Below, in pieces: positions 44,319-51,447 of a DNA stretch of 64,000 bases. This stretch comes from Halotia wernerae (GTDB lineage: Bacteria; Cyanobacteriota; Cyanobacteriia; Cyanobacteriales; Nostocaceae): positions 62,001-126,000 of the forward strand of contig JAYGHB010000006.1 in the NCBI GenBank assembly GCA_034931985.1. The letters run 5' to 3'. Each line of letters opens with the position of its first letter. Within the stretch, counting starts at the first letter, position 1. Made by a program: the position numbers and the translations under genes. The notes beneath the pieces were generated by a model. It ran no database searches, was not told the DNA's origin, and saw only the letters and a program-made list of their open reading frames with translations.

Positions 44319-44981
44319 ATGGGGAGCAAGGAAAAATCCTCAGCACTTCTAACTGCTATTGTGTTAGCAGGCGGTAAAAGTTCTCGCATGGGTAGAGATA
44401 AAGCCTTACTTCTCATTGAAGGTGTGCCATTGTTGCAGCGAGTTTGTGGCATTGCAGAACGTTGTGCCGATACTGTTTATATTGTTACTCCCTGGCCAGA
44501 ACGGTATCGGCACTTGCTTTTACCTCGTTGCCAATTTATTCAGGAAGTTTCTTTACCCTTAATAGATAACAATGTGGAAATACAGGAAAATACAGAGACT
44601 CTCATCTTCTCTCCTACTACCCATACCCACGGGCCACTTGTAGGGTTTGCCCAAGGACTAGTACAAGTAAAGACAGATTGGGTGTTGTTACTGGCTTGCG
44701 ATTTACCCAAGTTGCAGATTGATATTTTGCAAGCATGGGCAGCAGAACTTGATCATGTGGAAGATGAAGCGATCGCAGCTTTAACTTGTTCTAATAGAGG
44801 CTGGGAACCTCTGTGTGGTTTCTATCGCCGTCGCTGTTTACCCCAACTTTTAGAGTTTATCAATCAAGGGGGGCGATCGTTTCAGCAATGGCTGAAGCAC
44901 CATCCAGTGCAAGTTCTGTCCTTACCAACACCGGAAATCCTGTTTAACTGTAATACACCAGAAGACTGGGCTTTGATTTGA
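44319..44981 (+). CDS. mobA: Molybdenum cofactor guanylyltransferase
   Basis: The protein has 220 residues. The nucleotidyltransferase signature LAGGKSSRMGRDKALL lies at 17-32 (Lys at 28). GPLVGFAQGL and LLACDLPKL hold the metal-binding Asp. NRGWEPLCGFYRR and the closing LFNCNTPEDW are typical of MobA. It attaches GMP to molybdopterin to give the dinucleotide cofactor; cyanobacterial nitrate reductase uses a Mo cofactor. It sits directly behind the YyaL-type gene. Confidence 0.9.
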   Translation: MGSKEKSSALLTAIVLAGGKSSRMGRDKALLLIEGVPLLQRVCGIAERCADTVYIVTPWPERYRHLLLPRCQFIQEVSLPLIDNNVEIQENTETLIFSPTTHTHGPLVGFAQGLVQVKTDWVLLLACDLPKLQIDILQAWAAELDHVEDEAIAALTCSNRGWEPLCGFYRRRCLPQLLEFINQGGRSFQQWLKHHPVQVLSLPTPEILFNCNTPEDWALI

Positions 44982-45485
44982 TGTATACAGCATTTTAACG
45001 AAAACAAAGAGTAATAAATTTTACTATTATCAATCTTAAAAAAAGCATATTTGTTATCTAACAAACAATAGTTTCTCACACTCTTACTATATATTGAGAT
45101 ATAGCTTTTCTTAATAAACCTTGTATAGCTCATGGCGAGTAGCGCGCGGTCATATATTCCTAATGTAATTTTGACTAGTGTCCCTACTCGCCTTTTTCCG
45201 CATTTACGGTTAATAGCAGTAATGATTTGTATATACAATTACAGAACCCATGAGAAGCTCAGGTTTTTCGCCGCTTTCTATAATTTGTTAACTTTAAATG
45301 TGGTTCTGAGTACATGATTTCACAAGTTCGTAGCGAAAAATAGCTTTACATTAAATCTTTGCGTTCCCTTGCGTTTAAAAAAGTACTATTTTAAACACAG
45401 AGGGACACAGAGTTTTGCCAAATTTAATTCCCTACGAATTAATGAAATGTTGTACTTAGTTCTATTTTTGTCAAGGAACTTTAAT
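44982..45485. other. Spacer with a long-loop hairpin
   Basis: GGCGAGTAG (45134-45142) pairs perfectly with CTACTCGCC (45184-45192), followed at once by TTTTT. At 45355-45385 a TTTGCGTTCCCTTGCGTTTAAAAAAG-type simple repeat is seen; its relatives lie at 24960-24995 and 46424-46476. The rest is AT-rich. No gene was called. Confidence 0.45.
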
Positions 45486-46412
45486 ATGCATCGTCGTTGG
45501 ATATTATCTGCTCTAGCAATTTTGTTAAGTCTAGTTTTAGCAGCTTGCACTACTGCAACTACTCAGCAGCCACAAGCGAAAGTGTCAGTCACGACAGAAA
45601 CACCTAATACTAATTCTCAACAATCTGCGAAAAGAATTGTAACTCTTTCCTCCCTTGCTACAGATATCATTTATCAACTCGATAAATCAAAGCTAGTAGG
45701 TATTACTGGTAGCACATTATTTAATAATGATCCCCAATTTAAAAATATTCCTCGTGTGAGTGAAGGGCAAAGTCCTCCTAACCTAGAAAAAATTGTTGCT
45801 CTCAAACCAGATTTAGTAATTGGTGCAGAAGGTTTTTCTAACCCAGCAATTCAAAGACTCCAGCAACTAGGAATTGCCAATCTTCTAACTCAAGTAAAAA
45901 GTTGGGAATCTTTAGAAGAACTTACTAAAAAGCTGGCTCAATTAATTGGTGCTGATCCCCAGCCTTTATTAAACCGCTATCAAACTTTTTTACCAGACAA
46001 GCCAACTCAAAACCTGTCAACTCTAGTACTAGTTAGCCGTCAACCAATTTTAGCACCGAATAAAAACAGTTGGGCTGGAGATCTACTGGCAAAATTTCAG
46101 ACAAAAAATTTAGTAGCAGAACTACAAGGTAACAGTCCAATCGGTGGGTATGTAACACTATCGGCTGAGAAAGTTTTACAAGCAAATCCAGAAGTAATTA
46201 TTGTAGTCAATCCTCCACAAGGCGGTTCAAAAGCAGCCATTTTGTCATCCTTTAAAAAGGAAGCTTTTTGGCAAAAATTACAAGCTACTAAAAATAATCA
46301 AGTCTATGTTTTTGACTATTACGGATTGGTAAATCCTGGCAGTATAGATGCCATAGAAAAAGCTTGTCAGCAACTTAAGCAAGATTTATTTTTGACAAAA
46401 AGCCAAAAATAA
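45486..46412 (+). CDS. FecB/BtuF-like ABC substrate-binding lipoprotein
   Basis: The protein has 308 residues. AAGGA lies 8 nt before ATG 45486. The signal ends in the lipobox LAAC with Cys-21. The mature part has the helical-backbone fold of metal-chelate binding proteins: KRIVTLSSLATDIIYQLDKSKLVGITGS, VALKPDLVIGAEGF, then a second lobe with LSAEKVLQANPEVIIVVNPP. Such proteins bind ferric siderophores, haem or cobalamin. No permease or ATPase gene lies beside it. It converges with the FTR1 gene, 71 nt away, and belongs to the edge of the iron cluster. Confidence 0.82.
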   Translation: MHRRWILSALAILLSLVLAACTTATTQQPQAKVSVTTETPNTNSQQSAKRIVTLSSLATDIIYQLDKSKLVGITGSTLFNNDPQFKNIPRVSEGQSPPNLEKIVALKPDLVIGAEGFSNPAIQRLQQLGIANLLTQVKSWESLEELTKKLAQLIGADPQPLLNRYQTFLPDKPTQNLSTLVLVSRQPILAPNKNSWAGDLLAKFQTKNLVAELQGNSPIGGYVTLSAEKVLQANPEVIIVVNPPQGGSKAAILSSFKKEAFWQKLQATKNNQVYVFDYYGLVNPGSIDAIEKACQQLKQDLFLTKSQK

Positions 46413-46423
46413 CCTTTCATAAA

Positions 46424-46476
46424 ACCTTTGCGCTCCTCTGCGTGAACCTTCGCGCTCCTTTGCGTTTAAAAAAGTT
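46424..46476. repeat. TTTGCGTTTAAAAAAG-type simple repeat
   Basis: CTTTGCGCTCCTCTGCG, CTTCGCGCTCC and TTTGCGTTTAAAAAAG units fill the gap between the convergent binding-protein and FTR1 genes. The same words occur at 24960-24995 and 45355-45385. Confidence 0.55.
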
Positions 46477-46483
46477 TTAACCC

Positions 46484-47452
46484 TTAATCTTTGGCAGAAC
46501 TAACTGGTTTTTGAGTCATAGAAACATCCTTTTTAGCTGGAGCAGAACTACCATTAAGACTGCGAAAATATAGCCCCCCAACAATCAATAAAAATACAAC
46601 ATAGCCGACTGCTTGTACTACATAAAGATGATCTCGATAACCAAATAAAGCTTTGAGAACAATTCCAGGAAACTGCCCATCAGGCAAAATATTAGAAGTA
46701 TTCCAAACCATTGGCCCCAAAATACAAGAGTGGACTTTGGTAAAGCGTTCGTAATAAAAACAAAGACTTTCAGAAGCGCGGCTGCTAAGGGCAAGATTAG
46801 TCACTGCTTCGTCAAAATTTTTCAAACCAGAAACTACCAATCCGGCAACAATCAACACTAATAAAACGCCCATTACCTGGAAAAACTGGCGGATATTAAT
46901 TTTGATGCCCCATTTAAATAGCAGTACCCCAATACCAGCTGCTGCTGCTAAACCACCAATAGCACCCAAAGCTGGTATTAATCCCTGTTGAAAATTAGCA
47001 GAAACAAACAGAACAGTTTCAAAACCTTCGCGGACAACAGCAATTAAAATTAAACTAAAAACGCCCCAACCAGCATGGGAGTCTTGTGTCAGTGCTTCTG
47101 TAACTGCTCCCTCAACTTGCGTTTTCATGAATTTGGCTTGTTTAGTCATCCAGATTAGCATCCAGCTGAGCATTGCGATCGCTAATACACTAAACACACC
47201 TTCTAGCATTGGCTCAACTACTGACGTGTATTGGGGATTAACCGCCCCTAGTGCTTGAATCCCCCAACCAAATAGCACACCAATTAGCGCACTGACAGCA
47301 ATACCAACGCAAACTCCAGCGTATACCCAAATGTTGAGTCGGGATTGTTTAGCTTTTTTGAGCAAAGCCAGCACAATCCCAACTACAAGGGCAGCCTCGA
47401 CTCCTTCTCGGAGTGTAATTACAAAAGTAGGTAAAGCAACACTAAAATTCAT
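46484..47452 (-). CDS. FTR1-family iron permease
   Basis: The protein has 322 residues. AAGGA lies 7 nt before ATG 47452; a further ATG at 47476 has no site. It has seven predicted membrane helices. Both REGxE iron-transport motifs are present: TLREGVEAAL (Arg-15) and VVREGFETVL (Arg-141). This is the oxidase-coupled ferric permease family (yeast Ftr1p, bacterial EfeU). It lies 68 nt downstream of the ferritin-like gene and completes a minus-strand run that starts with the multicopper oxidase. The C-terminal segment between helices 6 and 7 (RASESLCFYYERFTKVHSC) is longer than usual. Confidence 0.9.
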   Translation of the reverse strand: MNFSVALPTFVITLREGVEAALVVGIVLALLKKAKQSRLNIWVYAGVCVGIAVSALIGVLFGWGIQALGAVNPQYTSVVEPMLEGVFSVLAIAMLSWMLIWMTKQAKFMKTQVEGAVTEALTQDSHAGWGVFSLILIAVVREGFETVLFVSANFQQGLIPALGAIGGLAAAAGIGVLLFKWGIKINIRQFFQVMGVLLVLIVAGLVVSGLKNFDEAVTNLALSSRASESLCFYYERFTKVHSCILGPMVWNTSNILPDGQFPGIVLKALFGYRDHLYVVQAVGYVVFLLIVGGLYFRSLNGSSAPAKKDVSMTQKPVSSAKD

Positions 47453-47520
47453 CGAATGTCCTTTGTTCTTGGTCATTAGTCATTCGTCATTACTGACAAA
47501 TGACTACTAACTTTTAACTA

Positions 47521-47955
47521 TTAGCTGAAATCGCGTAACATTTTTTTGAGTTCGAGATTATGCATCTCTTCTTGCCCAATCATGCCACGGGCAAATTCTT
47601 CGAGATAAATACTGGCATTGCTAACAGTTTCCAGCAGACTTTTATACAGATCAAGTGCCTTCTTTTCATGGGATAAGCTTTCTGACAGAATATCCTTGAC
47701 TGTATGTTGATAAGTTTCTTCCATTTGAGCGATTTTGAGCGAGGGATGCCCATCTAAGCCCGTCAGAATTTCTCCTACTTGTTGGGCATGAAGTAAAGAT
47801 TCACTAGCCTGGGCTTTGAAAAAATCTACAATCGGAATCCGATTCGGGCCAGTTACCATCAAGGAGTAATGAGTGTAACGCACTACCCCCGCTAGTTCAA
47901 ATTCCATGATGGAGTTCAGTAGGTCGATGGTTTTATTATGGTCAAGCTCTTGCAT
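47521..47955 (-). CDS. Ferritin-like di-iron protein (bacterioferritin type)
   Basis: The protein is a 144-residue four-helix bundle. Di-iron ligands are visible as paired motifs: EFELAGVVRYTHYS on helix A, SESLLHAQQVGE on helix B, SHEKKALDLYKSL on helix C, and GMIGQEEMHNLEL on helix D. There is no haem-binding Met position that I could place. It probably stores or oxidises Fe(II), and may buffer iron delivered by the FTR1 permease encoded next to it. The location, between a lipoprotein gene and the permease gene, is unusual for a cytosolic ferritin. Confidence 0.82.
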   Translation of the reverse strand: MQELDHNKTIDLLNSIMEFELAGVVRYTHYSLMVTGPNRIPIVDFFKAQASESLLHAQQVGEILTGLDGHPSLKIAQMEETYQHTVKDILSESLSHEKKALDLYKSLLETVSNASIYLEEFARGMIGQEEMHNLELKKMLRDFS

Positions 47956-47959
47956 TAGT

Positions 47960-48085
47960 TGTTAATTCAAGTTACGAATGGAGCGTCATGGGTAATGAGT
48001 TAGGAGGTATACTTCTTACAGTTGTTCAAAGCTCAGATTATCTACACTCTTCACTTCGTAACTCCTAACTATTACCTCACTTACT
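47960..48085. repeat. Imperfect inverted repeat between ferritin and lipoprotein genes
   Basis: GTAATGAGTTAGGAG (47990-48006 area) and CTCCTAACTATTAC (48062-48076 area) pair along about 14 positions. Such TAATGAGTTAGGAGT words are common spacer repeats in Nostocales. It may attenuate transcription between the two genes. Confidence 0.45.
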
Positions 48086-48132
48086 ACTTATTTTAATCTT
48101 CTTAATCTAAGCTTCCCATTAAGTTCAGAAGA

Positions 48133-49167
48133 CTATTGTTGGGCTTGGGTGCTAGATTGCTCAATCACTTTTTGAGAGTTTTGTTCAATGGTTGTCACCA
48201 GCTGAGTAACCTCACTAGGAGTTTTCACTGGTTTAGCGGGCGGGATAACGCTAGGCCAAACTTTTGTGAGTTTAGCTAGACTTGTCTCAATTGCTTGATG
48301 TGCTTCAGGATTTTGTTGAGCTACCTGACTAGAAATACTTTGATATAATTCGTTGGCATAAATTACAAAACCACGAGAGTCTTGATATTCAATTGCTGCT
48401 GTGATTTTACCATCTGCGATCGCAGCTCCATATTCTGAGTTGGCTGCATCCAATAATTCATTAATTACCTGTAGCACAAATCCCGGTTTTGAACGTTGAT
48501 CTGGGGGTAGAGTTGCGATCGCTCCATCAACGGCTTGCACTGAAGAGGTAAGATCAGTTTTGACTTTGGCATTCTTAGGATTAGATTTTACCAAATCTTC
48601 CAAGCTAATCAAAGTTGTCTTAAATTCTTTAACTTTACGCTCATTCAGTTGATCTTCTACATCCACATAAATTTCCTCAACTGGGTGTCCAATATGAGGT
48701 TCGGCTTGTTTTGGCAGATTTTTATCTAAAAGTTCTTGTGCTACTAAAAGATGTCCTTTCATCAACCCCAACTTTGTCATGTAATCAACATCTTTTGCTT
48801 CGCCTGTTAGTACCACTTCTTGAACAGTTACCATATCTTTAATTTGGTCAAACTGCTCTTGATTAATTACTTTTTTAGTAACTAAATCTTCTGGACTAGC
48901 ATAAGGACGACTGGCTTGAATTTTGTTCGATAAGGCTGGGACACCTAACTTGGCTTCAAACTTATCCAATTCTGACAAGATAGCATTATTAATATTAATT
49001 TTTGCTTTACCGCTATGACTGCTATGAGTGGTGGTTTCAGTCACCTGTGCAGTGGAATTGGCTGCGGGTGCAGATGGGTTTTCTGCTTGTGGTGTATTAT
49101 TACATCCGCTTAAAGTAACTATGGCAGCAGTAGCTACGGTTAAACATACATAACGAAATTTGATCAT
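48133..49167 (-). CDS. Lipoprotein: helix-hairpin-helix domain plus EfeO-like helical domain
   Basis: The protein has 344 residues. The lipobox is LSGC with Cys-22. A His-containing linker (TTTHSSHSGKAKI) follows. Residues of about 55-115 (KININNAILSELDKFEAKLGVPALSNKIQASRPYASPEDL...FDQIKDMV) are a ComEA-like helix-hairpin-helix domain. The remaining helical domain (about 125-330) has the AEPHIGHPVEEIY segment and long helices that resemble imelysin/EfeO-type periplasmic iron proteins. HHH domains normally bind DNA, so their place in a lipoprotein beside an iron permease is odd. It probably serves as the periplasmic iron-binding partner. A Fur-box-like site lies about 97-115 nt upstream. Confidence 0.65.
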   Translation of the reverse strand: MIKFRYVCLTVATAAIVTLSGCNNTPQAENPSAPAANSTAQVTETTTHSSHSGKAKININNAILSELDKFEAKLGVPALSNKIQASRPYASPEDLVTKKVINQEQFDQIKDMVTVQEVVLTGEAKDVDYMTKLGLMKGHLLVAQELLDKNLPKQAEPHIGHPVEEIYVDVEDQLNERKVKEFKTTLISLEDLVKSNPKNAKVKTDLTSSVQAVDGAIATLPPDQRSKPGFVLQVINELLDAANSEYGAAIADGKITAAIEYQDSRGFVIYANELYQSISSQVAQQNPEAHQAIETSLAKLTKVWPSVIPPAKPVKTPSEVTQLVTTIEQNSQKVIEQSSTQAQQ

Positions 49168-49263
49168 TTTTATTCTTGGGGATATTTAGAAGGTAGTAAT
49201 TAAAACATTTCCAACTACTAACAGCAATTGGATTTGACAGAGTGTCATAGATTTAACTTTTGC

Positions 49264-49282
49264 ACATAATGATACTTTTTAT
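49264..49282. promoter_or_regulatory. Fur-box-like operator
   Basis: CATAATGATACTTTTTATC agrees at 15 of 19 positions with the classical Fur consensus GATAATGATAATCATTATC (counted by eye). It lies in the spacer between the oxidase gene and the lipoprotein gene, ahead of the lipoprotein, ferritin and permease run. Iron-repressed transcription is the natural reading. Confidence 0.5.
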
Positions 49283-49404
49283 CAACTATTTGCTAATTTT
49301 GACTAAAAATTTAATTATGAAATTCACCTAGCCATCAAAGTGCTGACAAAGCTTATAAAGCTCGCTATCTATGGAATCTAAGCTTTGAGGAATGCTCAAT
49401 AATT

Positions 49405-50421
49405 CTAGTCAGGATTTTGAGATTTACTGGCAGCAACAACTTCAAATTGTCCCATGCAACCGTTTTCTGCGATCGCATCTTGATGCGGGTGAAACATATA
49501 CTTACCTGGATAGCGAAAGGAAAATTCCAAGATGTGTCTTTCTGCTACACCCATCGTAATTACGTCGGTTTTCTCGCTGGGAGTCATCGTCATCCCAGAA
49601 CGATAAACATCAAAAAAGTTGGCATGGAGATGAAACGTCACCGCCGGATCGTATTCAATAATGTTGAGGACATACAGCCGAATCAACTGATTTTGGTAAA
49701 TACGGATGGGATTATCCATGTAATGGTGAGGTAGTCCGTTAAAGGCGTAATATTCATTACGACTATCGTCATTCACGTCATAGCCAGCCATCACTAATAC
49801 AATCTCATCAGCCGGAGGACGCGGCGTTGGAGGATCGATGATGAACATCCCGTACAATCCCTTCGCAATGTGCCGGGTAACTGGTGCAATATGACAGTGG
49901 TAAAGGTGAACACCATAAGGTTCAGCATCAAATTCATAAATTGTGGCATTACCATTTCTGACTGGATGGACACCATCCATTTCGGCAGGATGAACACCAT
50001 GAAAATGTAGAGAGTGAGAATGTCCTGCCTCATTTAAAAATAACACCCGCACGCGATCGCCTTGTTTAGCCCGTAGCGTTGGCCCCGGTATACGACCGTT
50101 TAAGTCCCAGATATTGTAAGATACAGCACTATTGAGTTGAATAATGGAAGTACCAGCAGTTAACTCAAATTCTCGGATGGTGCGGCCATTTTCTTGCTTC
50201 ACTGTTCCATAATCAAAATCCCTGAGCATCTTCATCGGGTTAGCAACGCCTTCAGATGCTTCTATCTCAACAGGTGGTATTCTTACCCTTGAGTGAGTTT
50301 GTAAATTCAAAATTTGCCAAAGGGCTGCCGCACCGGTCACACCAGCACCCGCTAATCCCAATCTTAGCAGTTGACGGCGACTCCAAAGTTTTTCTTTCCC
50401 CAAAATAAAGTGCTTGGGCAT
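49405..50421 (-). CDS. Two-domain multicopper oxidase with Tat signal
   Basis: The protein has 338 residues from ATG 50421; a TTG at 50469 is less likely. The N-terminus has a twin-arginine signal (WSRRQLLRLGLAGAG). Cupredoxin domain 1 carries LHFHGVHPAEMDG (His-139, 141) and HLYHCHIAPVTRHIAKGLYGMF, a type 1 copper set of Cys-176, His-184 and Met-192. Domain 2 has TFHLHANFF (His-264, 266) and MFHPHQDAIAENGCMGQF (His-311, 313). That is the two-domain laccase plan with the type 1 site in domain 1 and shared trinuclear ligands. It probably oxidises Fe(II) to Fe(III) outside the membrane for the FTR1 permease encoded downstream. Copper or phenol oxidation is possible. Confidence 0.85.
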   Translation of the reverse strand: MPKHFILGKEKLWSRRQLLRLGLAGAGVTGAAALWQILNLQTHSRVRIPPVEIEASEGVANPMKMLRDFDYGTVKQENGRTIREFELTAGTSIIQLNSAVSYNIWDLNGRIPGPTLRAKQGDRVRVLFLNEAGHSHSLHFHGVHPAEMDGVHPVRNGNATIYEFDAEPYGVHLYHCHIAPVTRHIAKGLYGMFIIDPPTPRPPADEIVLVMAGYDVNDDSRNEYYAFNGLPHHYMDNPIRIYQNQLIRLYVLNIIEYDPAVTFHLHANFFDVYRSGMTMTPSEKTDVITMGVAERHILEFSFRYPGKYMFHPHQDAIAENGCMGQFEVVAASKSQNPD

Positions 50422-50496
50422 GGCATATTTAACAGTTTTGCGACATAGAAAATTGCCAAAGATTCGCAATTACTTTGGATAATATCGGAATTAATA

Positions 50497-50511
50497 ATTA
50501 TTGTCAATAAT
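50497..50511. promoter_or_regulatory. 7-1-7 palindrome upstream of the multicopper oxidase
   Basis: ATTATTG-T-CAATAAT is a perfect 7-1-7 palindrome overlapping a second one, AATAATTATT (50493-50502). It lies 76 nt before the oxidase ATG. Agreement with the 19-bp Fur consensus is weaker (about 12 of 19), so the binding protein is uncertain. Confidence 0.35.
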
Positions 50512-50570
50512 GCTGATAGCGCTTCCGGGTTGTGTGCAATACACTCCAGTTATGAAAAGGGGCTAGGAAC

Positions 50571-50624
50571 TAGGGCTAGAGACTAGAGTGGTGTATTTTT
50601 CCATTCACGTGAAAACCGCTATAA
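50571..50624 (-). repeat. Dispersed repeat family A, copy 3 (inverted)
   Basis: On the minus strand it reads ATAGCGGTTTTCACGTGAAT, then AATACACCACTCTAG. It is related to the copies at 6929 and 30864. Confidence 0.6.
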
Positions 50625-50710
50625 ACGTATTTGCTAACAAAATAGAACTTACACAAAAAACTCTTAAACGTTCATTTCTTCGTGTCCTGTTGAAGTTCTA
50701 AGTAGTCGTA

Positions 50711-51262
50711 GTGGCGATAGTAACCTTGTTATTTATCAATATTAGTGCAGAAGTGGCAGAGGCTCATGGCAGTGGACACTCAAGTAATATCGAAACTACT
50801 GCACCATCAGTAAATAAATCTCAAGGGTTAGAAGTTCGCCTTGAGGGAGATAAAAACGCAACTGTAGGAAAACTGGCGAATTTAGGGGTACTGGTGAAGG
50901 ATGCTGTAACAGGACAACCGATCAAGGATGTAGGATTGCAAGTCAAAGCGATCGCCCTAGAAGATAATTTAACAGTCTTTGCTTACAAAGGAGTTACCGA
51001 CCAAGAAGGTAAGTTAACATGGCAAGAACAATTTTTTGATGGTTCACTTCACAAAATCGAGGTGGAAACCACTTTCCAACTCAAATCTAACCGTCAAATT
51101 CCATCAATAAAAGTGGCGCAGTCAGTTGATGTTGAAGCAATTGCACCACCCATTTATATCCGGTTGATTGGATTATTTTACTTTACTGCTATTGTTGGCA
51201 TTGGTATGGCAATGGGATTGTTAATACAGCATCGACGAAAACCACGAGCAAAGGCAAATTAG
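50711..51262 (+). CDS. Exported membrane protein, 183 residues, associated with the iron/copper cluster
   Basis: The frame opens after a stop at 50699-50701. GTG 50711 is its first usable start, and no strong ribosome site is seen. It has a signal segment (VTLLFINISAEVAEAHGSGHSS) with a His-rich processed end. A beta-rich middle (LEVRLEGDKNATVGKLANLGVLVKDAVTGQPIKDV) looks like a transthyretin/Ig-type domain similar to the one in the RND-operon lipoprotein. One C-terminal helix (LIGLFYFTAIVGIGMAMGLLI) is followed by a basic end. It is divergent from the multicopper oxidase, 289 nt apart. A periplasmic metal-handling role is inferred from its His-rich head and its neighbours. Confidence 0.6.
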   Translation: MAIVTLLFINISAEVAEAHGSGHSSNIETTAPSVNKSQGLEVRLEGDKNATVGKLANLGVLVKDAVTGQPIKDVGLQVKAIALEDNLTVFAYKGVTDQEGKLTWQEQFFDGSLHKIEVETTFQLKSNRQIPSIKVAQSVDVEAIAPPIYIRLIGLFYFTAIVGIGMAMGLLIQHRRKPRAKAN

Positions 51263-51447
51263 TAAACTTCATTACGTACCCCGTTGGGTAACCCGTTCAC
51301 GTAGCGTCTTTGTTCCACTTGCAATGACAAATCGTAAGTGATTAAGGGAACTTGATATAATACCAATTCTCTAAAATTTGGCAACAGACTGAAAGCCTGA
51401 AACCCAAATATAGTAGGGAAAAGACTTTCAGTCCTGTCCCCTGTCCC

